Assembly: GCA_964629475.1 (NCBI GenBank)
Contig: CAZVQW010000005.1
Location: forward strand, 70,589 to 134,588
Length of the DNA: 64,000 nucleotides
Reading direction: 5' to 3'
From: SMWD01 sp964629475
GTDB taxonomy: Bacteria > Pseudomonadota > Gammaproteobacteria > Steroidobacterales > GCA-2729495
Notes under the pieces: generated by a model
Database searches by the model: none
What the model saw: the letters and a program-made list of their open reading frames with translations, nothing else
Told to the model about the DNA's origin: nothing
Made by a program: the position numbers and the translations under genes
In this document: in pieces, positions 34,722-43,829 of the stretch
Layout: each line of letters starts with the position of its first letter
Position numbering within the stretch: the first letter of the stretch is position 1

Positions 34722-35807
34722 ATGGATATCGACATTATTCTCGAGCCGGATGTGAGTCCCCAGGGTCTGGCCGAACTGGCGATGGTGGCCGAGAAACTCG
34801 GTATCCGTGCACTGTGGTCATCGAACTACCATCAGAACTGGGACTGCTTTCTGGCCCTGGTTCCAGCCGCCCAGGCGACATCAAAAATTCTGTTGGGACC
34901 ACTGGCCGTCAGCCCGTGGGAACTGCACCCCCTGAAGATGGCCAATTCGCTACTGACCCTGAACGAGATGTCCGGCGGCCGGGCTATCCTGGCCGTCAGC
35001 GGCGGCGGCGGCGTACTCGGCGCCATGGGCTGGAAAATCGGCAACGATGCCCCGATGTGGCCGTTCAGGAACCCCGTCAAAGGCGACCGCTCCCCTGACC
35101 GGCGGGTTGCCGGTGTGCGCGAATGCATCGAGTTCCTGCAAACAGCGCGCAACGGCAAAATGACGTACTCCTTTGACGGTGATGTTTTTCAGGTCACGCG
35201 ACCCTTCGTGATGGAATATGCCACATCCGACGGGCCCCTGGTCTATGGTTGCTGCAGCGGGCCGATGATGATCCGCATGGGCGCCAGGGTTGCCGACGGG
35301 ATCCAGGTCAGTGATTTCACCGTGGACATGATGCCAGAGGCCTCGGAGAACATGCGCCTGGGGCTGGCCAGACGCGAAACGCCTGCCGAGGATTTTCGCT
35401 TCGGAAATTTCTGGGCCTGGCACATCAAGCAAGATGAGACTACTTCCATGTACGAAGCGCGGCGCGAACTGATCTGGCGCGGCGCCATCGCCGCCAAGTC
35501 CGCACACGATATCCGGCCCCACCTGGACAGCGACGATGAAACGCAACTCGTCATCGACCAATGGGACAATTTGTTCAAAGCCTTCTGGACCCGTAGCGGG
35601 CAGATCGACGGACTGCCGGAGAACATCGTGGATCGACTGATTCACGGCATGTCGTCAGCCGGCGGACCGGACCGCATCGATCAGGAAATCGAGCGGTACC
35701 GGCAATTTGCCGACAGCGGTGTCACCGAACTGTCCTTGCGGGTGTTCGATGAACCTATGGAGGCGTTGCAGATGATCGGCAAACATGTTCTGCCGGCGTT
35801 ACGATAA
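34722..35807 (+). CDS. LLM-class flavin-dependent oxidoreductase (copy A)
   Basis: A 361-residue luciferase-like monooxygenase with TIM-barrel pattern: MDIDIILEPDVSPQGLAELA, GIRALWSSNYHQNWDCF, LGPLAVSPWELHPLKMANSL, LNEMSGGRAILAVSGGGG. The family uses FMN or coenzyme F420 to oxidise or desaturate organic substrates. It contains an insertion of about 15 residues after GGVLGAMGWK compared with the neighbour copy at 35878, which otherwise matches closely along its length. The two are tandem duplicates in one operon 70 bp apart, behind two FNR boxes. The flavin-reductase partner is not seen nearby. Substrate unknown. Confidence 0.88.
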   Translation: MDIDIILEPDVSPQGLAELAMVAEKLGIRALWSSNYHQNWDCFLALVPAAQATSKILLGPLAVSPWELHPLKMANSLLTLNEMSGGRAILAVSGGGGVLGAMGWKIGNDAPMWPFRNPVKGDRSPDRRVAGVRECIEFLQTARNGKMTYSFDGDVFQVTRPFVMEYATSDGPLVYGCCSGPMMIRMGARVADGIQVSDFTVDMMPEASENMRLGLARRETPAEDFRFGNFWAWHIKQDETTSMYEARRELIWRGAIAAKSAHDIRPHLDSDDETQLVIDQWDNLFKAFWTRSGQIDGLPENIVDRLIHGMSSAGGPDRIDQEIERYRQFADSGVTELSLRVFDEPMEALQMIGKHVLPALR

Positions 35808-35877
35808 GAAATGCATACGGTAAAAGAAATCAACATCGCGAATTAGTGTCTGCAAACTATTTTTCAAGGCAACTAAT

Positions 35878-36900
35878 ATGGACATCGATCTGATCGTCGA
35901 ACCTGATCTCAAGCCCGCGCAATTATTGGAAATTGCGCAAGCTGCCGAGAAATTCGGCATCCGCGGCCTGTGGACATCCAATTATTTTGCGCACTGGGAC
36001 CCATTCATCAGCCTGGTGCTGGCCGCCCAGCAAACGCAACGATTATTGCTGGGTGCGCTGGCGGTCAGTCCATTCGAGATGCACCCGCTCAAGATTGCCA
36101 ATGCCTTGCTGTCACTCAATGAGATCAGCGGTGGCAGGGCCATGGCGGCTATCGGCGCCGGCGAAGGCAACCTGGAAGCCATGGCGCTGCAGAAGCCGAA
36201 GAAAGTTGTCGGCGCCGTGCGCGAAGCGATTGAAATTGTGCACAGGGCTGCAAACGGGGAACTGGCAACGGGTTACGAAGGGGAGCATTTCAACGTCAAC
36301 CTGCCGTGTGCCTACGACTGGCTCGAGTCTGCTCCTCCCCTGGTCTATGGCACCGCCTATCACGGCATGATGATGCGCATGGAAGCCCGTGTTGCCGATG
36401 GCGTTTACATCGGCTGTACACCGCCGGAAATTGCCGGGCCGGCCATGGAAAACGTCCGCATCGGCCTCGGACGCAGAGAGTGTCAACCTGTCGATTTTCG
36501 CATTAATACGTTCTGGGGCTGGCATATGAAAAAAGATCGCGCCGAAGCCTATCGGGAATCCCGCCGCGAACTGCCGTGGCGGGCCAGGAAACTGGACCCG
36601 GAACTGCTGGCCCTGTATCTGGCTGACGATGAAGTGAAGCTGGTTCGCGATCACTACGAAAACTACGTGCAGGCATGGTTTGACCGTTCCGGCAACGTCA
36701 AAGGGGTTCCCGAAGAGATCTCGAACAGACTTTGCGAAGGCCTCACCTCAACGGGTTGCATAGAAGATCTGGACCGTGAAATCGAGCGCTTCAGAAAATT
36801 CGCAGCGGCCGGATTTACAGAGATCGCATTGCGGCTGCATGACGATCCGATGGATGCACTAACGCTCATCGGCAAACATGTGCTGCCCGCCCTGCATTAG
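35878..36900 (+). CDS. LLM-class flavin-dependent oxidoreductase (copy B)
   Basis: A 340-residue tandem paralogue of copy A: MDIDLIVEPDLKPAQLLEIA, GIRGLWTSNYFAHWDPF, LGALAVSPFEMHPLKIANAL, LNEISGGRAMAAIGAGEG, and the shared C-terminus DDPMDALTLIGKHVLPALH. A ribosome site (AAGG) lies upstream of the ATG. It lacks copy A's insertion. Divergence between copies suggests different substrates or a heteromeric enzyme, as in bacterial luciferase, though that is speculation. It ends 2 bp before the stop of the convergent FNR-type regulator. Confidence 0.88.
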   Translation: MDIDLIVEPDLKPAQLLEIAQAAEKFGIRGLWTSNYFAHWDPFISLVLAAQQTQRLLLGALAVSPFEMHPLKIANALLSLNEISGGRAMAAIGAGEGNLEAMALQKPKKVVGAVREAIEIVHRAANGELATGYEGEHFNVNLPCAYDWLESAPPLVYGTAYHGMMMRMEARVADGVYIGCTPPEIAGPAMENVRIGLGRRECQPVDFRINTFWGWHMKKDRAEAYRESRRELPWRARKLDPELLALYLADDEVKLVRDHYENYVQAWFDRSGNVKGVPEEISNRLCEGLTSTGCIEDLDREIERFRKFAAAGFTEIALRLHDDPMDALTLIGKHVLPALH

Positions 36901-36901
36901 G

Positions 36902-37636
36902 TCAGTTTCGATAGATGCTGTGGGCTCCCACGACGATATCGCCGACAGACATCAGCTGCTGCATGTCAATAATCTCAACATCATTGGCACCGTGTAAATG
37001 AATGATGCCCGATTGTCTTAGCGTCGTGAATACGCGACTGACGGTTTCAATCGTGAGCCCCAGGCAATCAGCGATATCGGCGCGACTCATCGGGAGACGA
37101 ACCAGATCTTCCGGTTGTCTGAGCCTGCTGAGCCGATAACTGATATACCAGACAAATGATGCAACCTTCTGGGTGGCGTCCTTGCGGCCGAGCGCAAACA
37201 GCAGTTCGAATGTAGCATCCATCGCCCGGATTAGCGTAAACCGCAGCTTGCGATCCATGGTGGGATATTTTTCTATCAGGGCTTCAAGAGCAGTACGTTC
37301 AAAACAACAGGCTTCAACAGACGAAATTGCGCTAATGCCGTAGTGATAATTATCCTCTGACGTAAAGCCGATAAAGTCACCGGGGAAAACGAAGGCCAGA
37401 ATTTGTCGCTTTCCGCCTGCGGTCAGCCGAAACATTGAGGCATAACCGCTTCTGATACTGAATACGTAGTCAGCTGCCTGCTCCTGACGAACAATGAATT
37501 TACCTGCATCAAAAGATCGTTCGGTGGCCTGACCATGCAAATGGTGCATATCGGCATCCGAAAGACTGGCGCAAAGCGTCGCCGACCGGGCATAACAGTT
37601 ACAGCACGGCAAATCGGAATAACGGGGAACGGGCAT
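36902..37636 (-). CDS. Crp/Fnr-family regulator, FNR-type with N-terminal cysteine cluster
   Basis: A 244-residue regulator. The N-terminus has four cysteines (residues 11, 12, 14 and 22; spacing C-x2-C-x7-C as in FixK/FnrN/AadR relatives) plus Cys110/111 in SVEACCFE, matching the fourth ligand region of 4Fe-4S FNR proteins. The effector beta-roll is SFDAGKFIVRQEQAADYVF, the dimer helix spans about 125-160, and the recognition helix TIETVSRVF (195-203) keeps E197, S200 and R201, the residues by which FNR reads TTGAT. This predicts an oxygen-sensing activator or repressor of the boxes found through the window. A box at 37669, 40 bp from its start codon, suggests autoregulation. Confidence 0.88.
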   Translation of the reverse strand: MPVPRYSDLPCCNCYARSATLCASLSDADMHHLHGQATERSFDAGKFIVRQEQAADYVFSIRSGYASMFRLTAGGKRQILAFVFPGDFIGFTSEDNYHYGISAISSVEACCFERTALEALIEKYPTMDRKLRFTLIRAMDATFELLFALGRKDATQKVASFVWYISYRLSRLRQPEDLVRLPMSRADIADCLGLTIETVSRVFTTLRQSGIIHLHGANDVEIIDMQQLMSVGDIVVGAHSIYRN

Positions 37637-37668
37637 ACGGCTGGCGGACCTCCGGCAACTGGAACTGC

Positions 37669-37682
37669 TTGATGTATATCAA
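37669..37682. promoter_or_regulatory. FNR-type operator TTGAT-GTAT-ATCAA
   Basis: Perfect palindrome, identical core to the 24012 site. It lies between the regulator (minus) and UbiD copy 2 (plus). Rightward, a -10-like TAGTAT (37705-37710) is 32 bp from the centre (class II), predicting a start near 37717. Leftward it is only 33 bp before the regulator's ATG, so binding would block its transcription. Confidence 0.78.
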
Positions 37683-37790
37683 TGGTTATAATTCACTCGC
37701 TCCATAGTATAAACCTAACGTCCGAGAGTACTAACACCTAAGAATATAGCGCCCCACCTGCCTGCTGGCGGGCGTGTGGACAAGACATGA

Positions 37791-37807
37791 ACCCGGGTAG
37801 CCCGGGT
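37791..37807. promoter_or_regulatory. Short GC-rich hairpin in the UbiD leader
   Basis: A 7-bp stem (ACCCGGG with CCCGGGT) with a 3-nt loop in the predicted 5' leader of UbiD copy 2, ending 28 bp before the ATG. No T-tract follows, so it is not a simple terminator. Confidence 0.4.
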
Positions 37808-37835
37808 CTCGACTAACAAAACCGGGATAAGCAAT

Positions 37836-39335
37836 ATGGCATTCAAGGACATGCGGGCATTCCTGCAGGAACTGCAGGACAACAATCAACTACGAGAAGT
37901 CGACGTACCCCTTAACTGCGAGCGCAGCAAGAACGAATTGCAGGCATTGATGCGACACCTGGCAGAGACGAATGGACCGGCGCTAACCCTGACCAACCTG
38001 ACCGGCTACAACACACCCGATATCCCGGTAATCTTTAATCCCTTTGGCACCCGGGAACGAACGGCCATGACCATCGGCGAACGGGATCCCCTGCAGGCAA
38101 AAATCAAGCACGCTTCTGTTCTCGCCGACCGGTCGCAGTGGCACGAGCCCGTGCTGGTGGATCGCGACGCCGCGCCCTGCAAGGAAGTAGTCATTCCGGC
38201 AGACGAGATCTCGCTCGACAAGCAAATTCCCCACGTCTGGTTCGGCAAGGAAGATGCCTCGTACATTTGCGGCGGGGTCGTGACCACCAAAGATCCGGAA
38301 ACCGGTGAACGCAACGTCGGCTGGTATCGCCTGACGCAATTCTGGAAGGCCAAACATCCCACCGGCGGCAGCTATTCGGAGGAGCGGCAGAAACGCCAGC
38401 TATCCGTTTTTGCATTCTGGAATCCACCGATGAATCACATCGGCCTGCATTTGGCCAAGGCCATCAAGATGGGTAAACCGCTCGAGGTCGCGATTGCCTG
38501 CCAGTGCGACCCGGCTATTCACACGGCCGCATGCACCGCGGTTCCTTTCGGCGAGGACGAGTATGCCTACGCGGGAGGCCTGCGCGGTGCGCCAGCGGAA
38601 CTGGTCAAGTGTGACACCGTGGATCTGGAAGTCCCGGCGACGGCCGAGTTTGTCATCGAGGGCATCTTCGACCCTGATGTCGTGCAGGAAACCGTCGGCT
38701 GGCATTCGAATCCGGTGGGTTACTACGACCAGGTGCAGATATTCCCGGTCTTCGATGTGAAACATATCACCCATCGTAAAAATCCCTACTGGTACGCAAC
38801 GATGGAGATGATGCCGCCCTTCGATCATAACTATCTGGCCACGCTGCCGATCGAAGGCGAGATTCTGGCAGACCTCAAGGGCAAGATTCCCGAAATCAAA
38901 GACGTTGTCGTGACGCCTAACCTGACCTACATCGTGCAACTGGCGGTTGACGGCGCACAGAAGCCACACCCGGAATTCGGCAAATTCGTACTGCACGCTG
39001 TCTGGGGTGCGGCCGGCCGCTGGGGCCGCACCGCCAAGTTCGTGATTGTCGTCGGCCCGGACGTGGATCCGTATGACCTGACATCCGTTGAATGGGCACT
39101 ACAGACCCGCGTACAGCCCAAGAGTGACACGATCATTAATGACTCCGGCCAGGCCATGGTGCTGGACCCATCTGCGCCGAAGGGTGCGCAGGGATTTGCG
39201 GTCAGCTCCGAGCAAATGGGTATCGATGCGACGATCAAGATCCCCGAGCGCTTCGATGACTATGCGCCGGTAAGTCAGGCCGAGCCGGAAGCAGTGCGAC
39301 AGATTGCGGAGAAGCTCGCGAAGGCTCTGGCCTGA
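37836..39335 (+). CDS. UbiD-family decarboxylase (copy 2)
   Basis: A 499-residue UbiD-type enzyme, about 35 residues longer than copy 1 and clearly divergent. Conserved areas: MRAFLQELQDNNQLREVDVP at the N-terminus, RNVGWYRLTQFW (prenyl-FMN site), AELVKCDTVDLEVPATAEFV with the catalytic Glu region, and HITHRKNPYWYATMEM. It decarboxylates or carboxylates an aromatic or enoic acid with prenyl-FMN. It is probably transcribed from the FNR-linked promoter near 37717 with the SDR that follows 44 bp later. Absence of ubiX in the window means the cofactor must come from elsewhere in the genome. Substrate unknown. Confidence 0.9.
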   Translation: MAFKDMRAFLQELQDNNQLREVDVPLNCERSKNELQALMRHLAETNGPALTLTNLTGYNTPDIPVIFNPFGTRERTAMTIGERDPLQAKIKHASVLADRSQWHEPVLVDRDAAPCKEVVIPADEISLDKQIPHVWFGKEDASYICGGVVTTKDPETGERNVGWYRLTQFWKAKHPTGGSYSEERQKRQLSVFAFWNPPMNHIGLHLAKAIKMGKPLEVAIACQCDPAIHTAACTAVPFGEDEYAYAGGLRGAPAELVKCDTVDLEVPATAEFVIEGIFDPDVVQETVGWHSNPVGYYDQVQIFPVFDVKHITHRKNPYWYATMEMMPPFDHNYLATLPIEGEILADLKGKIPEIKDVVVTPNLTYIVQLAVDGAQKPHPEFGKFVLHAVWGAAGRWGRTAKFVIVVGPDVDPYDLTSVEWALQTRVQPKSDTIINDSGQAMVLDPSAPKGAQGFAVSSEQMGIDATIKIPERFDDYAPVSQAEPEAVRQIAEKLAKALA

Positions 39336-39379
39336 ACCCATGCAGGACATCAAGAAATTTACACTAAAGGTTACGTGAA

Positions 39380-40171
39380 ATGAGCGACAGAAAAACAGCC
39401 ATCATAACGGGCTCGGCCACCGGCGTCGGTGCAGCCGCAGCCATAATGCTGGCGGAACGCGGATGTAATGTGGTGATCAACTACACCCGCAGCGAGAAAG
39501 AGGCGGAGGAAACTGCCGGCATCTGCCGCTCCAGGGGTGTCGAAGCCATCGCGTTTCGAGCCGACGTGTCCGATGACGATGCCTGCCGGAAGATGGTCCA
39601 GGCGGCAGTCGATGCCTGGGACAGGATCGATTACCTGATCAACAATGCCGCCCGCACCAAGTTCAATCCGTATGAAAATCTTGACGGTCTGCAGAAACAG
39701 GATTTCCTGGATATTTACGCCGTCAATGTGGTTGGCGCCTACCAGATGATTCGTGCCGTGGAACCGCATATGCGCAAACAGGGCGCCGGCGCCGTGGTGA
39801 ATAATTCCTCCATTGGCGGCGTCACCGGCATCGCCTCGTCGATGGCCTATGCCGCATCCAAGGCAGCACTGAATCTGCTGAGCAAGTCACTGGCACACGT
39901 GCTGGCCCCGGAAATCAGAATCAACACCGTGGTTCCGGGCATGATTCAGACACGCTGGCTCAAAGGCGGCATGGATGAGGCTGCGTACGAGGCTATGCTG
40001 GAAAACGTCACCGAGATGGTGCCGTTAAAAAAAGTAGCCACTGCCGAGGATATTGCTGAAGCCCTGGTCTGGTTCCTCGAAGGCGCCAGGCTGGTAACGG
40101 GCGAGACGCTGATAGTCGATAGCGGCGTCCACCTCGGTCAATTACCGGACTACGTCAAGCCGGACAAATAA
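39380..40171 (+). CDS. Classical SDR (FabG-like)
   Basis: A 263-residue classical SDR: TGSATGVG, LINNAAR in place of NNAG, NNSSIGGV with the catalytic Ser, and YAASK. NADP is likely from the TRSEKE segment after beta-2. It follows UbiD copy 2 by 44 bp with AAAGG upstream of the ATG, so the pair should act in one pathway, for example an acid decarboxylation and an alcohol/ketone step. It converges with the sulfide:quinone reductase gene (27 bp between ends). Distinct from the NOL-like and RDH-like SDRs. Confidence 0.87.
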   Translation: MSDRKTAIITGSATGVGAAAAIMLAERGCNVVINYTRSEKEAEETAGICRSRGVEAIAFRADVSDDDACRKMVQAAVDAWDRIDYLINNAARTKFNPYENLDGLQKQDFLDIYAVNVVGAYQMIRAVEPHMRKQGAGAVVNNSSIGGVTGIASSMAYAASKAALNLLSKSLAHVLAPEIRINTVVPGMIQTRWLKGGMDEAAYEAMLENVTEMVPLKKVATAEDIAEALVWFLEGARLVTGETLIVDSGVHLGQLPDYVKPDK

Positions 40172-40198
40172 AGTCTCCGCCCAGAGCCTGGCTATTGC

Positions 40199-41473
40199 CT
40201 AATCTTTAATCTTGTACAACCCCATGAGCTTGAGCACCTGCCGTTCGAAGACCGAATCGGTCGAGCCCTGTTTCAGCTTGCGCAGGAAGTATTTTTCGAA
40301 TGCGATCTTGGCCATGTGCACCCACCTGCCATCGGAACTCCAGTTGACGTTGCGTGGGGGAATCTGTGGCATGGCAACAAATGCTATTCCGGTGTCGCCG
40401 AAGTCAGCCAGGCAAAGCGCATTCCAGGTCGCCTTGTCAGCGGGTTCCCGCCCGTCGACCAGCGCTTTGATGTTCTTGACGCTCGCGGTCACCATGGATT
40501 CGATCATAAAGCCGGTCTTGGGCACACCAACCGGGATGGGGGTCGGTTCATACGGCGGAATAGCGATACACACGCCGACAGAGAAAATATTCGGAAACTT
40601 CGGGTTGCGCTGATGTTCGTCAACCACGATGAAGCCACGCGGATTGACCAGCCCGTCGATCCCGCACACGGCAGGAATGCCGCGAAATGCCGGCAGCATC
40701 ATTGAATATTTGAACGGCAGATCATGCTGTCGCTTATCGGCGCCATCTTCATCTACTTCGGTGACATGCATCAGGCCGTCTTCGACCGTGTCCACCCTGG
40801 CATTGGTCACCCATTTGATATGCCGCTGACGCAGCACGGATTCGATATGGGTCTTGGTGTCACCGACACCGCCGAGGCCCAGGTGACCGATATAAGGCTC
40901 GGAAGTCACAAAAGTCATGGGCACCCGGTCACGAATTTTCCGCTTGCGCAGCTCATGATCCATGATCATCGCGTGCTCATATGCCGGGCCGAAGCATGAA
41001 GCCATTTGCACCGCACCGACGACAAGCGGCCCCGGATCGGCACAGAACTCTTCCCATGCCTCGGCAGCCTGCTCAGCATGGTCCACGGTGCAAACCGATT
41101 GCGTGAACCCGCCGTGGGGACCCAGGCCATCGACTTCGTCGAATGCCAGCTCGGGGCCGGTAGAGATCACGAGGTAGTCGTAGTCGACATGCTGGCCATC
41201 GGTTAATTCAACCCGGTTCTGTTCCGGCAACACGCGCTGTGCACCCGCGTCATGGAAGCGAATTTGTTTTCGCGCGAGCAACGGCGCAAGTTCGACAACG
41301 ATATCCTGACGCTGACGCAGGTTGACGCCCACCCAGGGATTAGACGGGGTGAACTGAAAATAACTGTTGTTGGAAATTACCGTGATTTCAGCCTGCGTAC
41401 CGAACTCGGCCTGCAGCTCATAAGCTGCCGAGATACCGCCTATGCCGCCACCCAATACAACGATAGATGTCAT
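40199..41473 (-). CDS. sqr: Sulfide:quinone oxidoreductase-type flavoprotein
   Basis: A 424-residue flavoprotein. The ATG at 41473 puts the FAD loop VVLGGGIGGISAAYEL at the start; a longer frame adds 17 residues. It keeps the three cysteines of bacterial type I SQR: Cys128 (QSVCTVDHAE), Cys160 (MASCFGPAYE) and Cys354 (NALCLADFGDTG), plus the quinone/membrane-binding C-terminus rich in Phe and Lys (FEKYFLRKLKQ). It oxidises sulfide to polysulfide at the inner membrane and reduces ubiquinone. Presence beside an FNR-type gene set suits a sulfidic, low-oxygen habitat. A purely NADH-dehydrogenase role is less likely because of the Cys set. Confidence 0.85.
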   Translation of the reverse strand: MTSIVVLGGGIGGISAAYELQAEFGTQAEITVISNNSYFQFTPSNPWVGVNLRQRQDIVVELAPLLARKQIRFHDAGAQRVLPEQNRVELTDGQHVDYDYLVISTGPELAFDEVDGLGPHGGFTQSVCTVDHAEQAAEAWEEFCADPGPLVVGAVQMASCFGPAYEHAMIMDHELRKRKIRDRVPMTFVTSEPYIGHLGLGGVGDTKTHIESVLRQRHIKWVTNARVDTVEDGLMHVTEVDEDGADKRQHDLPFKYSMMLPAFRGIPAVCGIDGLVNPRGFIVVDEHQRNPKFPNIFSVGVCIAIPPYEPTPIPVGVPKTGFMIESMVTASVKNIKALVDGREPADKATWNALCLADFGDTGIAFVAMPQIPPRNVNWSSDGRWVHMAKIAFEKYFLRKLKQGSTDSVFERQVLKLMGLYKIKD

Positions 41474-41633
41474 TGTTGCTCGCCTCATTATTCTGATTAT
41501 TCGTAATACCTTGCCAGCACGCACCGCGATCCGTTTGAATCTGCAACTGCCGCCGTGTGATCGTATTGCTGTCGCTGGTTATCGAGCGTATTACAATAGC
41601 ACAGCCCCCATATTCAGGCAGAGCGAACACACG

Positions 41634-43049
41634 ATGCCTGACCCGCACAGCAGAGCCTGGTTCACGAAGGTTTGGCGTACCTATTGCCGGGCTATCGTTC
41701 GCGTGCTCTATCGTAGTGTCGAGATCACAGGAGACGCTGCAATACCGCGCAGCGGCGGGCTCGTATTATGCGCCAATCATGTCAATGCGCTCGTCGATGG
41801 TGTGCTGCTGCAAGCCACGACGTCACGCAATATCCGCCCCCTTGCCCGCAGCGGCCTGTTTCTGAATCCGTTGCTGGCACCTTTGCTCAAGCTGATCGGC
41901 GCCGTACCGATCCAGCGGCGCACCGACGAGACCGCAGATGCAGCACGTAACGATGCGGCATTCGCCCGCTGTTCCGAATTGCTAGCCGAAGACGAAACCA
42001 TTGTTATTTTCCCCGAGGGCCAGAGTCATTCCAACCCACAAATACAAAAACTAAAAACCGGAGCGGCCCGTATCGTAATGGCCGCCATGGCGCGCAACGG
42101 CATCGCGCCGACGGTACTTCCGGTAGGTCTGACATTCACGCGCAAGGGAACATTCCGCAGTGACGTGCTGGTGCAATTCGGTACACCGATCGACTGCCAT
42201 CTGCCCGATAAGCTCGAGCCATTCGCCCGCGTCGAATTACTTACCGAACGGATCACCGCAGGCCTTGCTAACGTCACGCTGAATGCTGACTCCTGGGAGG
42301 ATCTCTATCTGGTCAATCGTCTCGAGCAATTCTTCGCGTTGCGTCATTGTCATTATCGCAAAGGCCAATTGCGTCAACGCTTCCGTGCACTGCAGCGCCT
42401 GATCGATGCGCAACGCGCGTTGCGCATCTACGAACCCGACAAGGTGCGTGCAGTTGCCGCCCAGCTCAAGGCATTTGAACGACTCTGCAGGGTCTGTGGA
42501 ATCCGTGACTACCACCTGACGATAGAACTCCGGCCTGTACTCGCCATTCTGTACTTAGGACGATTAATCCTGGACGTGCTGTTCGTGCTGCCGCTGGCGA
42601 TATGGGGCACAATCAACAACGTCATTCCGTATGTTTTGACGCGCCATCTGACCCGCCGTATTGCGCGCGGCACGGATCAATACGACACAACGAGATTGTT
42701 TCTGGGCATGCTGTTTTTTATCTCGTTCTGGTCGATCCAGACGGCAGTCGTGTATCGATTCCTCGGCACTTGGTGGTCGATCGGCTACCTCGCCAGCATA
42801 CTGATCACCATCCCGCTTGCCTTCAGAATGCGCAATGAATACAAAATTATTATCGACAACCTGAGAACCTTTTTCCTGTTCCTGCGCAAGAAACAACTCA
42901 AGGAGCATCTTGCCGACAAGCGACATGAGATCGAAGTCGAACTCGCCAGGCTGGTCCGCATCGTCAAACGCCTGCCGAGCGGGCAAACGGATCGGGATGA
43001 GGCACAATATGGTGCCGGCATGGCAAAAACTCAGGAGATCAGACGATGA
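41634..43049 (+). CDS. PlsC-type glycerolipid acyltransferase with C-terminal membrane helices
   Basis: A 471-residue acyltransferase. The ATG at 41634 is favoured over an upstream frame that would overlap the SQR gene. Acyltransferase motifs: block 1 NHVNALVDG, block 2 region GAVPIQRR, block 3 FPEGQSHSNPQI and block 4 VLPVGLTF. Residues after about 340 form several membrane helices, as in the Gpt/Sct-like bacterial group. It should acylate glycerol-3-phosphate or a lysophospholipid at the inner membrane. Its stop overlaps the start of the class II aldolase gene by 4 bp. Ordinary metabolism rather than part of the accessory pathway. Confidence 0.82.
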   Translation: MPDPHSRAWFTKVWRTYCRAIVRVLYRSVEITGDAAIPRSGGLVLCANHVNALVDGVLLQATTSRNIRPLARSGLFLNPLLAPLLKLIGAVPIQRRTDETADAARNDAAFARCSELLAEDETIVIFPEGQSHSNPQIQKLKTGAARIVMAAMARNGIAPTVLPVGLTFTRKGTFRSDVLVQFGTPIDCHLPDKLEPFARVELLTERITAGLANVTLNADSWEDLYLVNRLEQFFALRHCHYRKGQLRQRFRALQRLIDAQRALRIYEPDKVRAVAAQLKAFERLCRVCGIRDYHLTIELRPVLAILYLGRLILDVLFVLPLAIWGTINNVIPYVLTRHLTRRIARGTDQYDTTRLFLGMLFFISFWSIQTAVVYRFLGTWWSIGYLASILITIPLAFRMRNEYKIIIDNLRTFFLFLRKKQLKEHLADKRHEIEVELARLVRIVKRLPSGQTDRDEAQYGAGMAKTQEIRR

Positions 43050-43816
43050 GCACGACACAAAACAAGCTTTCGATCCGTAACCAGGTCTGCGATGAAGAGT
43101 GGCAATTGCGAATCGACCTGGCAGCTTGCTATCGCCTGATCGCAATGCACGGCTGGGACGATCTGATCTTCACGCACATTTCCGCCCGCGTACCGGGTGC
43201 CGACGAGCATTTCCTGATCAACGCCTATGGCCTGCTGTTTGAGGAAATCACAGCCAGCAACCTGATCAAGATCGACCTGGATGGCAACAAGGTTCTGGAG
43301 TCGCCATATCCCGTCAACCCGGCCGGATTTACGATTCACAGCGCCATTCACGAGGCGCGCGCCGACGTAGGCTGCGTCCTGCACACTCACACCCGGGCCG
43401 GCATCGCCGTATCGACACAAAAAGAGGGTCTCTTGCCGCTGTCGCAGATTTCGCTCGTCGCGCTGGCTTCGATCGGTTACCACGACTACGAGGGTATCGC
43501 GTTAAATGCGGAGGAGAAACCACGCCTGGTCGCAGATCTCGGCACGAAGTTTTTTCTGATATTACGCAATCACGGACTGTTGACGGTCGGAGCAACGATT
43601 CCCGATACTTTCCTGGCGATGTATGCGCTGGAAACTGCTTGCCAGTCGCAAATCATGGCGCAGTCCAGTGGCGTACCCCTGACGCTGATCAGTCCACAGA
43701 TTCTCGCCGGCATTGCCGCACAGGTTGACGAAGTAACCAAGGGACTCGGCGGCAAACTGGCCTGGCCCGGACTCCTGCGCAAACTGGATCGAATTGATCC
43801 GGGTTATTGCGAATAG
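43046..43816 (+). CDS. Class II aldolase/adducin-family protein
   Basis: A 256-residue protein of the L-fuculose-phosphate aldolase/adducin head family: HISARVPG, NPAGFTIHSAIHEARAD, the zinc-binding VLHTHTRAG and a later RNHGLLTVG His. Members cleave sugar phosphates or act on other hydroxy-carbonyl compounds with zinc; many bacterial ones annotated this way have unknown substrate. The ATG overlaps the acyltransferase stop (ATGA), so the two are translationally coupled. It converges with the Mpo1-like gene (13 bp between ends). Confidence 0.85.
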   Translation: MSTTQNKLSIRNQVCDEEWQLRIDLAACYRLIAMHGWDDLIFTHISARVPGADEHFLINAYGLLFEEITASNLIKIDLDGNKVLESPYPVNPAGFTIHSAIHEARADVGCVLHTHTRAGIAVSTQKEGLLPLSQISLVALASIGYHDYEGIALNAEEKPRLVADLGTKFFLILRNHGLLTVGATIPDTFLAMYALETACQSQIMAQSSGVPLTLISPQILAGIAAQVDEVTKGLGGKLAWPGLLRKLDRIDPGYCE

Positions 43817-43829
43817 CAGGAAGTACCCG

